A stretch of DNA of 64,000 nucleotides from Streptomyces sp. HUAS ZL42 (lineage in GTDB: Bacteria > Actinomycetota > Actinomycetes > Streptomycetales > Streptomycetaceae), in contig NZ_CP160403.1 of NCBI RefSeq assembly GCF_040782645.1, positions 5,367,001-5,431,000 on the forward strand, written 5' to 3'. This document shows, piece by piece, positions 8,689 to 17,488 of the stretch. The number at the start of each line of letters is the position of its first letter. Within the stretch, counting starts at the first letter, position 1. The notes under the pieces were generated by a model. The model was given only the letters and a program-made list of their open reading frames with translations. It was not told the origin of the DNA and did no database searches. The position numbers and the translations under genes are program-made.

Positions 8689-9246
8689 ATGCAGAAGCGG
8701 TCGCAGTCGACCCGTGAGGCACTCGTGCGTGCCGCCGTGGAACTCATCGCGAACGGTCGGCTCGCCGACGCGGGGCTGGTCAACATCTGCAACACCGCCG
8801 GGGTGAGCCGCGGCGCGCTGTACCACCACTTCCCGTCCATCGCGGAGTTGGTGGCCGAGGTCTACACGCAGGCTCAGGACCGCGTCCTCGCGCTGGCCGA
8901 GGACACCCTCGCGAGCCCGGGCGCGGATGCGCCGGCGCGCTTCAGCATCGCCCTGAAGAAAGCACTGACAGAGGATCAACTGGTGCGTGCGGGGCTGCGG
9001 TTGGCGGTCGACGGCACCGACGATCCGCCCCGGCTGCGGGAGGAGGTGCTGGGTCGGCTGCGCGACCGGATCCTCGCGGAAGCCCCCGACAGCCCCGACC
9101 AGCAGGTGCTGGCGGATCTGGCGGTGGTGGTCACCGCGGGACTGGAGTCCCTCGGGCACACCGACGCGGCCTGGTGGGACCCCGGGAAGGTCAAGCGCAT
9201 CTGGGACATGCTGCTGCCGCTGTTCACGGAGGCGCAGCGGGCGTGA
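8689..9246 (+). CDS. TetR-family regulator, gamma-butyrolactone receptor-like
   Basis: A 185-residue TetR protein of the ScbR/JadR2 (receptor or pseudo-receptor) branch. The helix-turn-helix (about residues 28-49) reads VNICNTAGVSRGALYHHFPS, characteristic of this group. The C-terminal ligand domain retains a W-x-x-x-L-L-P end (IWDMLLPLF). I see no counterpart of the mid-domain tryptophan that stacks on the ligand in ArpA/CprB, which would suit a pseudo-receptor; this is inference. AAGGGG precedes the ATG by 9 bases. The gene is flanked by ARE-like palindromes and faces a second TetR gene, as in jadomycin and auricin-type loci. Confidence 0.85.
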   Translation: MQKRSQSTREALVRAAVELIANGRLADAGLVNICNTAGVSRGALYHHFPSIAELVAEVYTQAQDRVLALAEDTLASPGADAPARFSIALKKALTEDQLVRAGLRLAVDGTDDPPRLREEVLGRLRDRILAEAPDSPDQQVLADLAVVVTAGLESLGHTDAAWWDPGKVKRIWDMLLPLFTEAQRA

Positions 9247-9253
9247 ACCGGGG

Positions 9254-9313
9254 GCGGCGTGCGGTGAGGCTCCTCGTCTGCGGCGTGCGGTGAGGCTCCT
9301 CGTCCGCGGCGTG
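9254..9313. repeat. 26-bp tandem repeat between convergent TetR genes
   Basis: A unit of 26 bp beginning GCGGCGTGCGGTGAGGCTCC occurs twice in a row (9254 and 9280), with a partial third copy at 9306. It lies between the convergent ends of the two TetR genes and has no coding role that I can see. Confidence 0.7.
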
Positions 9314-9329
9314 ATCCGCCGGACAGGCC

Positions 9330-9974
9330 CTACGCGTCGGCGGACGCGATCTCGTCGACGGTGGCGCGCGCCGGCGGCGGGGTGATGCGCAGGTGGCCGA
9401 TCATGCCGGGGGTGACCATGCCCGGCAGCAGGAGTCGCCACATCGTCGTGATGCGCTCGGGCAGGTCCTGGCGGTTGGTGTAGACCTGCGACATCACCTG
9501 CATGCCGGTGAACGCGCCGACGATCACGGTGGTGGCCTCGTTCAGATTCAGGCCCGGCAGGATCTCGCCCCGTTCCCCGGCCTGCTCCAGCAGTTCGCGG
9601 ATGGCCGCGCTGGACTGGTCGTAGGGCGTGTTGAGGGGGCGGGGGAACGACGTCTTCTCCACGGCCAGGCGCACGCTGGCGCGCAGGACCGGGTCGCGCT
9701 GGAGCTGGCCGGCGAAGGCGAAGGTCAGGTCGATGATCCCCTGCATCTTGGTGTCGTGCTCGGGGACGACGAGGGCCTCGTTGTGCGCGTCGAGCAGCGC
9801 CACTGCGATCGCTTCCTTGGAGGGGAAGTGGTGATACAGGGCCCCACGGGTCAGGCCGCTGCGAGCGAGGATCTCGTTGGTGCTTGCGGCGTCGAATCCG
9901 CGGAGGTCGAACACCTCGGCGGCAGCCTCCAGAATCGCCCGCCGCGATCGCGTTCCGCGTTCCTGCTTCGCCAT
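9330..9974 (-). CDS. ScbR/ArpA-family gamma-butyrolactone receptor-like TetR repressor
   Basis: A 214-residue TetR protein. The DNA-binding region (about residues 10-55) is TRSRRAILEAAAEVFDLRGF followed by STNEILARSGLTRGALYHHFPSK, the strongest ScbR/BarA-like match in the window. The ligand domain keeps the family pattern A..RGEILPGLN and TMWRLLLPGM. The start chosen (ATG at 9974) has AAGGA six bases upstream; a longer frame exists but has no such site. It would repress itself and neighbouring genes until a butyrolactone-type signal, probably made by the AfsA homologue at 11386, binds. A variant ARE (10008-10025) lies in its promoter. Confidence 0.88.
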   Translation of the reverse strand: MAKQERGTRSRRAILEAAAEVFDLRGFDAASTNEILARSGLTRGALYHHFPSKEAIAVALLDAHNEALVVPEHDTKMQGIIDLTFAFAGQLQRDPVLRASVRLAVEKTSFPRPLNTPYDQSSAAIRELLEQAGERGEILPGLNLNEATTVIVGAFTGMQVMSQVYTNRQDLPERITTMWRLLLPGMVTPGMIGHLRITPPPARATVDEIASADA

Positions 9975-10007
9975 ACCTGATCCTTGCACTCGCCGAAAGG
10001 CCAAACT

Positions 10008-10025
10008 ATACCGACCTGTCTGCAT
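10008..10025. promoter_or_regulatory. ARE-like operator, variant site 2
   Basis: ATACCGACCTGTCTGCAT shares the core GACCTGTCTG with the sites at 8476 and 11287 but has a less symmetric left arm. It lies 34 bp upstream of the ScbR-like gene start, a position that suits autorepression. Confidence 0.5.
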
Positions 10026-10149
10026 ACTACGGCACGTGGAAGGCTGGTCAGGGCAGTGCACACCCGGCGGAAGGCGCGATTCCGGTGGGTGGCTGCGTCG
10101 TCCGCGCCCGGTGTCCGGGTGTTCCGGCACCGGGGCGCATCGTTCCCGC

Positions 10150-10920
10150 TCACGGGTTGCCCAGGCGGAAGCCGACGCCGCGGACCGTCACGATCCAGTC
10201 GCTGGACCCCAGTTTGCCGCGCAGGCTGCTGACGTGTGTGTCGATGGTGCGGCCCTTGTGCGACCAGGCGTCGTCCCAGACCTGGGTCATCAGCTGCCGC
10301 CGGGACACGACGGCACCCGGCTGCATCGCGAGCATGTGCAGCAGGTCGAACTCCTTGCGGGTGAGGTCCACCGGACGTCCGTGCAGCGTGACCTTGCGGG
10401 TCACCGCGTCGATGCGCAGCGGACCGTGTTCGATGGTCCGGGCCGTCTGGGAGGGCCGGACCCGGCGCATCACGGCTCCGATGCGGGCCAGCAGTTCGTG
10501 GAATCCGTACGGCTTGACCATGTAGTCGTCCGAGCCGGCCTGGAGCCCGAGTACGCGGTCGAGTTCGCTCCCGCGCTCGGTGACGGCGATGATCGGGGTG
10601 TCGCTCATCGCCCGGATGCCCCGGCAGACCTCCAGGCCGTCCAGGTCGGTCAGGTCGAGGTCGAGCAGGATCAGGTCGGCCTGGTGGTGGACCTGGAGCG
10701 CCTGGCTCCCGGTGGCCACGCTGTCGGCGCGATATCCCCGCCGTATCAGGTCCTGGACCAGGGCTTTGGCGGAGCGCTCCTCGTTCTCCACGACGAGGAT
10801 GCGCAGTGCCGGGTGCTCGACCGGGACGTGCAGCCGCGGTGCGGCCGGGTGGGAGTGCTGGGGCGCGGGGTGGTGCCGCGCGGAGTGGGACTCGGTTATG
10901 TCTGCTACCTGCCGGTTCAT
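10150..10920 (-). CDS. atypical OmpR/PhoB-type response regulator (JadR1-like)
   Basis: A 256-residue regulator with an N-terminal extension (1-38), a receiver domain (about 39-155) and a winged-helix DNA-binding domain (about 165-255). The phosphoacceptor candidate is D87 (LILLDLDLTDLDG), and the conserved T and K are present (AVTERG, MVKPYG). The acidic pair usually read DD or ED-D is VVENEE here, so one magnesium-binding aspartate is replaced by asparagine. No histidine kinase gene is nearby. This fits the atypical cluster activators of angucycline loci (JadR1, Aur1P families), which respond to end product rather than phosphorylation. A strong AGGGGGA ribosome site precedes the ATG, and an ARE palindrome lies 80 bp upstream. 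Confidence 0.85.
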   Translation of the reverse strand: MNRQVADITESHSARHHPAPQHSHPAAPRLHVPVEHPALRILVVENEERSAKALVQDLIRRGYRADSVATGSQALQVHHQADLILLDLDLTDLDGLEVCRGIRAMSDTPIIAVTERGSELDRVLGLQAGSDDYMVKPYGFHELLARIGAVMRRVRPSQTARTIEHGPLRIDAVTRKVTLHGRPVDLTRKEFDLLHMLAMQPGAVVSRRQLMTQVWDDAWSHKGRTIDTHVSSLRGKLGSSDWIVTVRGVGFRLGNP

Positions 10921-11000
10921 CTGTTCCCCCTGTACTCGGGCCTCACCGACTGCCCTGCCAGATGCTCAAGTGGAAATCCAGGTGCCCTGCGAACATACCA

Positions 11001-11016
11001 AACAGACTTGTCTGAT
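11001..11016. promoter_or_regulatory. ARE-like operator, site 3, before response regulator
   Basis: AACAGAC-TT-GTCTGAT, preceded by ACATACC, is a near-perfect inverted repeat about 80 bp upstream of the response-regulator start. It shares its core with the sites at 8476 and 11287. It is the expected point at which a butyrolactone receptor would silence the cluster activator. Confidence 0.65.
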
Positions 11017-11152
11017 TGTCAATGTGTGCTCGGTTGGTGGGCCTCGCAGCGGCTTGATGGGGTCTGACCTGGTAGGACGTTGACTATGCCGGATATGCGA
11101 AGGCCCGTTTCGGGCTCTGGATGGCAGAGGCGTCCGGCGTCCTTATTGGCAA

Positions 11153-11174
11153 GAACAGGCAAAGCTGCCTGTTC
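11153..11174. promoter_or_regulatory. perfect palindrome GAACAGGCA-AAGC-TGCCTGTTC
   Basis: A perfect inverted repeat with 9-bp arms and a 4-bp spacer lies midway in the 465-bp gap between the response regulator and the AfsA homologue. It resembles but is not identical to the CAGAC-type operators (GGCA replaces GACC). It could be a second receptor's operator or a small terminator. No gene is visible in the rest of this gap; what it holds is this palindrome and the two ARE sites. Confidence 0.5.
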
Positions 11175-11286
11175 GTCTGATGTCGTTGTGTGATGCAGCG
11201 ATCACGGACGGGGTGTGTTGCCCGCCACATCCTGGGCGCGCCACCTGCTGAACTCGTGCCGCACTAAAGTTTTGCTTGATTTACCC

Positions 11287-11302
11287 AACAGACCTGTCTG
11301 TA
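11287..11302. promoter_or_regulatory. ARE-like operator, site 4, before AfsA homologue
   Basis: AACAGAC-CT-GTCTGTA lies 84 bp upstream of the AfsA-type gene and is nearly identical to site 1 at 8476. It implies that signal synthesis is controlled by the same receptor that senses the signal. Confidence 0.65.
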
Positions 11303-11385
11303 TCTTATGGATTGGTCGACGGGGGGCCGCTGCGCATGCAGCAACCAGCTCCTCCCTGCTCAAAAACAGACGGGAGCGCACAAGC

Positions 11386-12309
11386 ATGACCGCAACGCTC
11401 GACTACGCACATTCCGGACTCACCACGATCGTCCCGCGCCAGTACGTTCACCGCGCCGCGGTCTCCGAGGTCCTGCTCACCGGTTGGCGGGCGGCATCTC
11501 AGCCCGATGCCTTCGTGGTGCGGGCCCAGTGGCCGCGCGGCCACGCCCTGTTCGCCCAGTCGGGCGGCTACCAGGACCCGATGCTGCTGGTCGAATCGGT
11601 TCGGCAGATAGGGTCGCTGCTCGCGCACGCCGAGTTCGAGGTCCCCTTCGGGCACCAGTTCCTCATGCGGTCCATAGGGTTCACCGCCACGACGGATCTG
11701 TTCGTCGCGACGCCCGCCCCGACCGAGGTCGAACTCCACACGGTGTGCCACGACATCGTCCGCCGGGGGAAGAGCCTCGCCGGTATGCGCTACGAGGTGA
11801 CCGCGACGGTCGACGGCGTGGCCCTGGCCACCGCCGAAGCGGCCTTCAACTGCACGGGGCCCAGCGTCTACAAACGACTGCGAGGCGAGCGCCCCACCTG
11901 CGCCGACCGCCTCCCCGGGCGTCCGATCGACCCGGCGCGGGTCGGCCGTGCGGGCGCGGAACACGTGGTCCTCTCCGAGGACTTGCGCGGATCCGGCGAC
12001 CGATGGGAACTCCGCGTCGACTGCAACCACCCGATCTTCTTCGACCACCCCGTCGACCATGTGCCGGGCATGGTGCTCCTGGAGGCGGCCCGGCAGGCCG
12101 CCCACGCCGCGACCGGCATGGCCGACGGCCTTGTGCTCGACCTGGAGAGCTCCTTCGACCGGTACGCCGAACTCGACGAGCCCTGCTACATCGAGGCGAG
12201 CCCGGTCGGCGTCGACGACGCGGGCGACGTACTGGTGCGGGTGCGAGGGATACAGCGCGACGAGACCGTCTTCTCCGCCCGTCTCACGCTGCGGACCCGC
12301 AGCAGGTGA
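11386..12309 (+). CDS. AfsA-type gamma-butyrolactone biosynthesis protein
   Basis: A 307-residue protein with two consecutive AfsA hotdog domains (about 25-155 and 185-300). Typical segments are PRQYVHRAAVSEVLLTGW, QSGGYQDPMLLVESVRQIG and DHPVDHVPGMVLLEAARQAA. AfsA condenses a beta-ketoacyl thioester with dihydroxyacetone phosphate to begin butyrolactone or butenolide signal synthesis. The ATG at 11386 is chosen because the ARE palindrome at 11287 would otherwise lie inside the gene and the length then matches the family (about 300). The stop overlaps the next start (GTGA). It corresponds in context to jadW1 of the jadomycin locus. Confidence 0.9.
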   Translation: MTATLDYAHSGLTTIVPRQYVHRAAVSEVLLTGWRAASQPDAFVVRAQWPRGHALFAQSGGYQDPMLLVESVRQIGSLLAHAEFEVPFGHQFLMRSIGFTATTDLFVATPAPTEVELHTVCHDIVRRGKSLAGMRYEVTATVDGVALATAEAAFNCTGPSVYKRLRGERPTCADRLPGRPIDPARVGRAGAEHVVLSEDLRGSGDRWELRVDCNHPIFFDHPVDHVPGMVLLEAARQAAHAATGMADGLVLDLESSFDRYAELDEPCYIEASPVGVDDAGDVLVRVRGIQRDETVFSARLTLRTRSR

Positions 12310-13232
12310 ACACCATGATCACTGGGGCGGCCGGCTTCGTGGGCACCCATGTCGTCCGCGAAGCCGCCCGCCGCGGCGGGGAGTTGACCCTGACCTCGTA
12401 CCGCAGGCCGCCGGCGCAACCCGTCGCCGGGCCCGTCCGGACCGTGCGTGCGGACCTGACGGACCCGGACTCGCTGCACGGGCTCTGCGACGGAGTCGAC
12501 GTCCTGCTGCACTGCGCCTCGCAGATCGGCGGGACGTCCGAGGCCAACCATGCCGTCAACGCCCGTGGGACCGCCGCGCTGGTCGCCGAGGCACGGCGTG
12601 CCGGGGTGCGCCGCATCGTGTACCTCAGCACCGCCGCCGTGTACGGGCGCGGCACGTTCCGGTGCGCCCGCCCCGAGCAGCTCATGCGCAATCCCCTGTC
12701 GCCGACGTCGCGGACGCGGGCCGTGGCCGAGGACGCCGTACTGGCCGTCGGTGGGATCGTCGTGCGTCCGCATCTGGTGTACGGCCGTGGCGACGACTGG
12801 GTCGTCCCCGGACTCGCCCAGCTGCTGCGGGCGCTGGGGGGCACGCCGACACGGTGGAACGCCAAGCACTCCGTCATCGCCGTGGACGAACTCGCCGCGC
12901 TGCTGGTGGAGGCCGGCCGGGCCCCGAGCGAGAGCCTGTCGGCATCCGTCTACCACGCGGCGTATCCGGCCCCGGCCCCGGCCTCCGCACTGCTGCACGC
13001 CGTGGCCGGCTGCATGGCACCGCCTCCGGCACGACACGACGTGGGGATCGCACAGGCCCGCGGCCGTATGACGGAGAACGGTGTCGCCGCCCACGCGCTG
13101 GACATGCTGGCCACCGACCACTGGTTCGACAGCACGTCGATCTGGGCCGACCTGGGCCGCGTGCCCGGCCGGGTATGGGACGTGGACTTCGCCCGCATGA
13201 AGGCGTGGTACCCGGTCCGGGCGGCAGCCTGA
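12306..13232 (+). CDS. NAD-dependent epimerase/reductase, butyrolactone pathway candidate
   Basis: A 308-residue extended SDR. The N-terminal Rossmann motif is TGAAGFVGTH, and the catalytic region is LSTAAVYG; the following YxxxK is not obvious, so the active site may be altered. The GTG at 12306 overlaps the AfsA stop (GTGA), with an alternative ATG at 12315. Coupling to AfsA suggests it modifies the butyrolactone or butenolide signal, as JadW2 does in the jadomycin locus. Epimerase activity on a sugar nucleotide is less likely because no other sugar genes are present. Confidence 0.78.
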   Translation: MNTMITGAAGFVGTHVVREAARRGGELTLTSYRRPPAQPVAGPVRTVRADLTDPDSLHGLCDGVDVLLHCASQIGGTSEANHAVNARGTAALVAEARRAGVRRIVYLSTAAVYGRGTFRCARPEQLMRNPLSPTSRTRAVAEDAVLAVGGIVVRPHLVYGRGDDWVVPGLAQLLRALGGTPTRWNAKHSVIAVDELAALLVEAGRAPSESLSASVYHAAYPAPAPASALLHAVAGCMAPPPARHDVGIAQARGRMTENGVAAHALDMLATDHWFDSTSIWADLGRVPGRVWDVDFARMKAWYPVRAAA

Positions 13233-13271
13233 ACCGTTCCCGATTCAGCACCATCTCAAGGATTGGCACCC

Positions 13272-14264
13272 ATGGAATACACCAAGCTCGGCCGCAGCGG
13301 GCTCTCCGTGTCCCGACTCGTGCTCGGCACGATGAACTTCGGGACCCAGACCTCCGAAGCGGACAGTCACGCGATCATGAACCGTGCGCACGAGCACGGC
13401 ATCAACTTCTTCGACACGGCGAACGTCTACGGCACGAGGCCGGGCGAGACCTCCACCGAACAGATCATGGGCAGGTGGTTCGCCTCCGGCGGCGGCCGGC
13501 GCGAGAAGACCGTGCTGGCCACCAAGGTCTACATCCCCACGGGCAGTTGGCCCAACGAAGGATTCCTGTCCGCGCTGAACATCCGGCGCGCGTGCGAGGC
13601 GTCGCTCAAGCGCCTCCAGACCGACCACATCGACGTGTACCAGATGCACCACGTCGACCGGGACACACCGTGGGAGGAGATCTGGGAGGCGTTCAGCGTC
13701 CTGCGTCAGCAGGGCAAGGTGCTGTACTTCGGCTCGTCCAATTTCGCGGGCTGGCACATCGCGCAGGCGCAGGAGGCCGCGCGGTCGCGGCACTTCCTCG
13801 GCCTGGTCAGCGAACAGTCGATGTACAACCTGATGACCCGCTGGATCGAGCTGGAGGTGCTGCCCGCCGCGCGGCACTACGGACTGGGCGTGATCCCGTG
13901 GGGGCCGCTGCACGGCGGCGTCCTCGGCGGCGTCCTGCGCAAGCAGAAGGAGGGCAACGCCTCGCGGGGCAGCACGGGACGTTCCGTAGGCGTGCTCGCC
14001 CAGCACCGCGAGACCATCGAGGCGTACGAGAAGCTGTGCGCCGACATCGGAGAGGACCCGGCCCACGTCGGACTGGCGTGGCTGCTGGCGCAGGACGGGG
14101 TGACCGGGCCCATCATCGGGCCGCGGACGGCCGACCAGCTGGACAGCTCGCTGCGCGCACTCACGATCAGGCTCGACGACTCCACGCTGGCAAGGCTGGA
14201 CCAGCTGTTCCCGCCGCCCGGTCCGAACGGGGCCAAGCCCGCGCCCGAGGCGTACGCCTGGTGA
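13272..14264 (+). CDS. aldo/keto reductase
   Basis: A 330-residue TIM-barrel reductase of the AKR superfamily. The catalytic tetrad is recognisable: D and Y in FFDTANVYG, K in ATKVY, H in YQMHHVD. The C-terminal NADPH-binding pattern is GPIIGPRTADQLDSSL. The ATG at 13272 has AAGGA ten bases upstream. It follows the signal genes and precedes the biotin carboxylase gene. It could reduce a polyketide carbonyl or belong to signal synthesis; neither can be shown. A weak relationship to deoxysugar ketoreductases exists, but no partner sugar genes are seen. Confidence 0.88.
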   Translation: MEYTKLGRSGLSVSRLVLGTMNFGTQTSEADSHAIMNRAHEHGINFFDTANVYGTRPGETSTEQIMGRWFASGGGRREKTVLATKVYIPTGSWPNEGFLSALNIRRACEASLKRLQTDHIDVYQMHHVDRDTPWEEIWEAFSVLRQQGKVLYFGSSNFAGWHIAQAQEAARSRHFLGLVSEQSMYNLMTRWIELEVLPAARHYGLGVIPWGPLHGGVLGGVLRKQKEGNASRGSTGRSVGVLAQHRETIEAYEKLCADIGEDPAHVGLAWLLAQDGVTGPIIGPRTADQLDSSLRALTIRLDDSTLARLDQLFPPPGPNGAKPAPEAYAW

Positions 14265-14359
14265 GCACGTCCTCGCACTGAACTCCGCTGTGGAGGTACG
14301 CGCTTCGACGTGTGCCTCCGCGACGGGACCGACCCGCGCTGCTTCACCAAGGTTTGTAG

Positions 14360-14371
14360 CAAGGTGCCTTG
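14360..14371. promoter_or_regulatory. short palindrome in promoter of carboxylase alpha gene
   Basis: CAAGG-TG-CCTTG is a perfect 12-bp palindrome in the 173-bp gap before the biotin carboxylase start, and an overlapping AAGGTTTGTAGCAAGG direct repeat precedes it. Its position fits an operator for a local regulator, but there is no second copy to support it. Confidence 0.3.
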
Positions 14372-14437
14372 AACGCTGTAGCGGCTGCTGGGGAGGCTGG
14401 CCGGAAGTATCCGTTCTCTCAGCAGAAGTGAGGCATC

Positions 14438-16213
<1,776 letters not shown>

Positions 16214-16237
16214 CCTCGACCGGCGTACGGACAGGCC

Positions 16238-16272
16238 CTGAGGGCTCCCGGCGATCTGCCGGGAGCCCTCAG
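16238..16272. terminator. strong hairpin terminator after carboxylase alpha gene
   Basis: A perfect 15-bp stem (left arm CTGAGGGCTCCCGGC, 16238-16252; right arm 16258-16272) encloses a 5-base loop GATCT. It lies between convergent genes and can end transcription in both directions. No U-tract is present, as is common in streptomycetes. Confidence 0.85.
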
Positions 16273-16303
16273 CCGTACGGGAGGTGTGTGATCCCCGTGC
16301 TGT

Positions 16304-17206
16304 CTATGCCGCGTTCGCTCGGCGCTCGAGCGTCTCGTAGACGTCCGCCGCGTGGTAGTACGTCCGTCCGGACTCGCTGCGGCGGCGCCACTTCTGTGTG
16401 CTGGCATGCCGGTAGACGCTGCCCGCCGGCATGCCCCACAGCCGGGCTATGTCCGCGGCGGTCACCCAGCGCACCTCTTGAGGGGCGGCGTTCGATGCCC
16501 CTGCGTCAGCCGGTTCCTCCCCGTCGGCCGGTGCCGAGGCGGCGGCCGCGCCGATCCGGCGGCTGAGCTGGAGCCACTCGTGCCCGACCCAGTGGTGGGA
16601 GGTGTCCGCCGTACAAGTGATCGTGGCCGGCAACTGCGGCTGCCGGGGCCGTACGACCGCGGTGAGCCCGCCGGAGCAGCCCGGTTCCACACAATCGCCC
16701 ACCGGGATGCGCCGGCTCCTCGCGGGGTCGATCACGTCGTACGCCCCGCGGACCAGCCGCGCCACCTCGGCGGAGACGTCACCGGCGGCGTCGTGTGCGG
16801 CGAGCCAGTCGCTGTGCCGGGCGAGGAACCGCGCGAGCGGGGCGACGGCCCGCCGCGGACCGGACAGGCCGCGCTCCTCCAGGACCACGGTCGCCCACGA
16901 ACTGAGCACTTCCGTGATCGAGGAACGTACGTCGGCCGCCCGGGAGTTGAAGGGCATGCCGGGCAGCGGGCCGCCGGTCGTCCTCTCCACGCTCCGCTCG
17001 CTCCCTCCACCGAGGTGGGTTGCGCATTCCTCGTACAGCTCCGGCAGCCGGCCGAGGTCCCGCACCAGGTGTTCGTGGCACGCCGGGCACAGCCGGCTGC
17101 CGGGGGCTGCGAGGCGGCGGGCCCGGCCGCCGGCCTCACGACGGACGCAGCCGGCTCCGGCACAGGCTGTCGTCACCACGGGCATACGGATGTTCCCCTG
17201 GGTCAC
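16304..17206 (-). CDS. OvmZ-like protein with N-terminal cysteine motifs and C-terminal HTH
   Basis: A 300-residue protein. The N-terminal region has cysteine clusters (CAGAGC and LCPACHEH, about residues 15-45). A central helical region follows, with CVEPGC and CTAD near 172 and 196. The C-terminus (about 245-295) looks like an excisionase/MerR-type helix-turn-helix (VTAADIARLWGMPAGSVYRHASTQKW ... TYYHAADVYE). Proteins of this layout are annotated OvmZ after the oviedomycin angucyclinone cluster, but are widespread in streptomycetes and of unknown function. GTG 17206 is chosen for its AGGAG site. DNA binding is inferred from the HTH only. It is divergent from the MFS exporter at 17489. Confidence 0.72.
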   Translation of the reverse strand: MTQGNIRMPVVTTACAGAGCVRREAGGRARRLAAPGSRLCPACHEHLVRDLGRLPELYEECATHLGGGSERSVERTTGGPLPGMPFNSRAADVRSSITEVLSSWATVVLEERGLSGPRRAVAPLARFLARHSDWLAAHDAAGDVSAEVARLVRGAYDVIDPARSRRIPVGDCVEPGCSGGLTAVVRPRQPQLPATITCTADTSHHWVGHEWLQLSRRIGAAAASAPADGEEPADAGASNAAPQEVRWVTAADIARLWGMPAGSVYRHASTQKWRRRSESGRTYYHAADVYETLERRANAA

Positions 17207-17488
17207 CGCAACTCCTACTTGTGGTCGCCTACGGATGTGGGAACGCTATTTCGGGAATTCTCCGGGCGGCAAGAGCCGGAGGATGTCACCTGTGATACGT
17301 GACGGAATTCCATGAATTCTCGAATATACTTTTCCGGTTCCTGACGTAGATTCACGTCCGGCTGCGAAATGGACTTCCCATGACAAGGATTGACTGAGAT
17401 CTGACATCGGATTCATTGACCGGCCGACCCGGGACCGAAGAGGATCTGAGGCAGAGTCCCCCGTCGTGCGCCCGAGCCCAAGGACGAG
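17207..17488. promoter_or_regulatory. divergent promoter region
   Basis: A 282-bp gap between divergent genes, relatively AT-rich for this genome. It holds the symmetric element GAATTC-CAT-GAATTC (17305-17319) and no open frame that looks coding. It should carry the promoters of the OvmZ-like gene and the MFS exporter. Confidence 0.5.

Noticed and set aside
11215..11385. Longer start for the AfsA homologue at 11215
   Set aside because: It would place the ARE operator within the gene, and the added 57 residues are unlike AfsA proteins.
12306..14264. Deoxysugar biosynthesis from the epimerase and aldo/keto reductase genes
   Set aside because: No nucleotidyltransferase, 4,6-dehydratase or glycosyltransferase occurs in the window, and the epimerase is coupled to AfsA as in butyrolactone loci.
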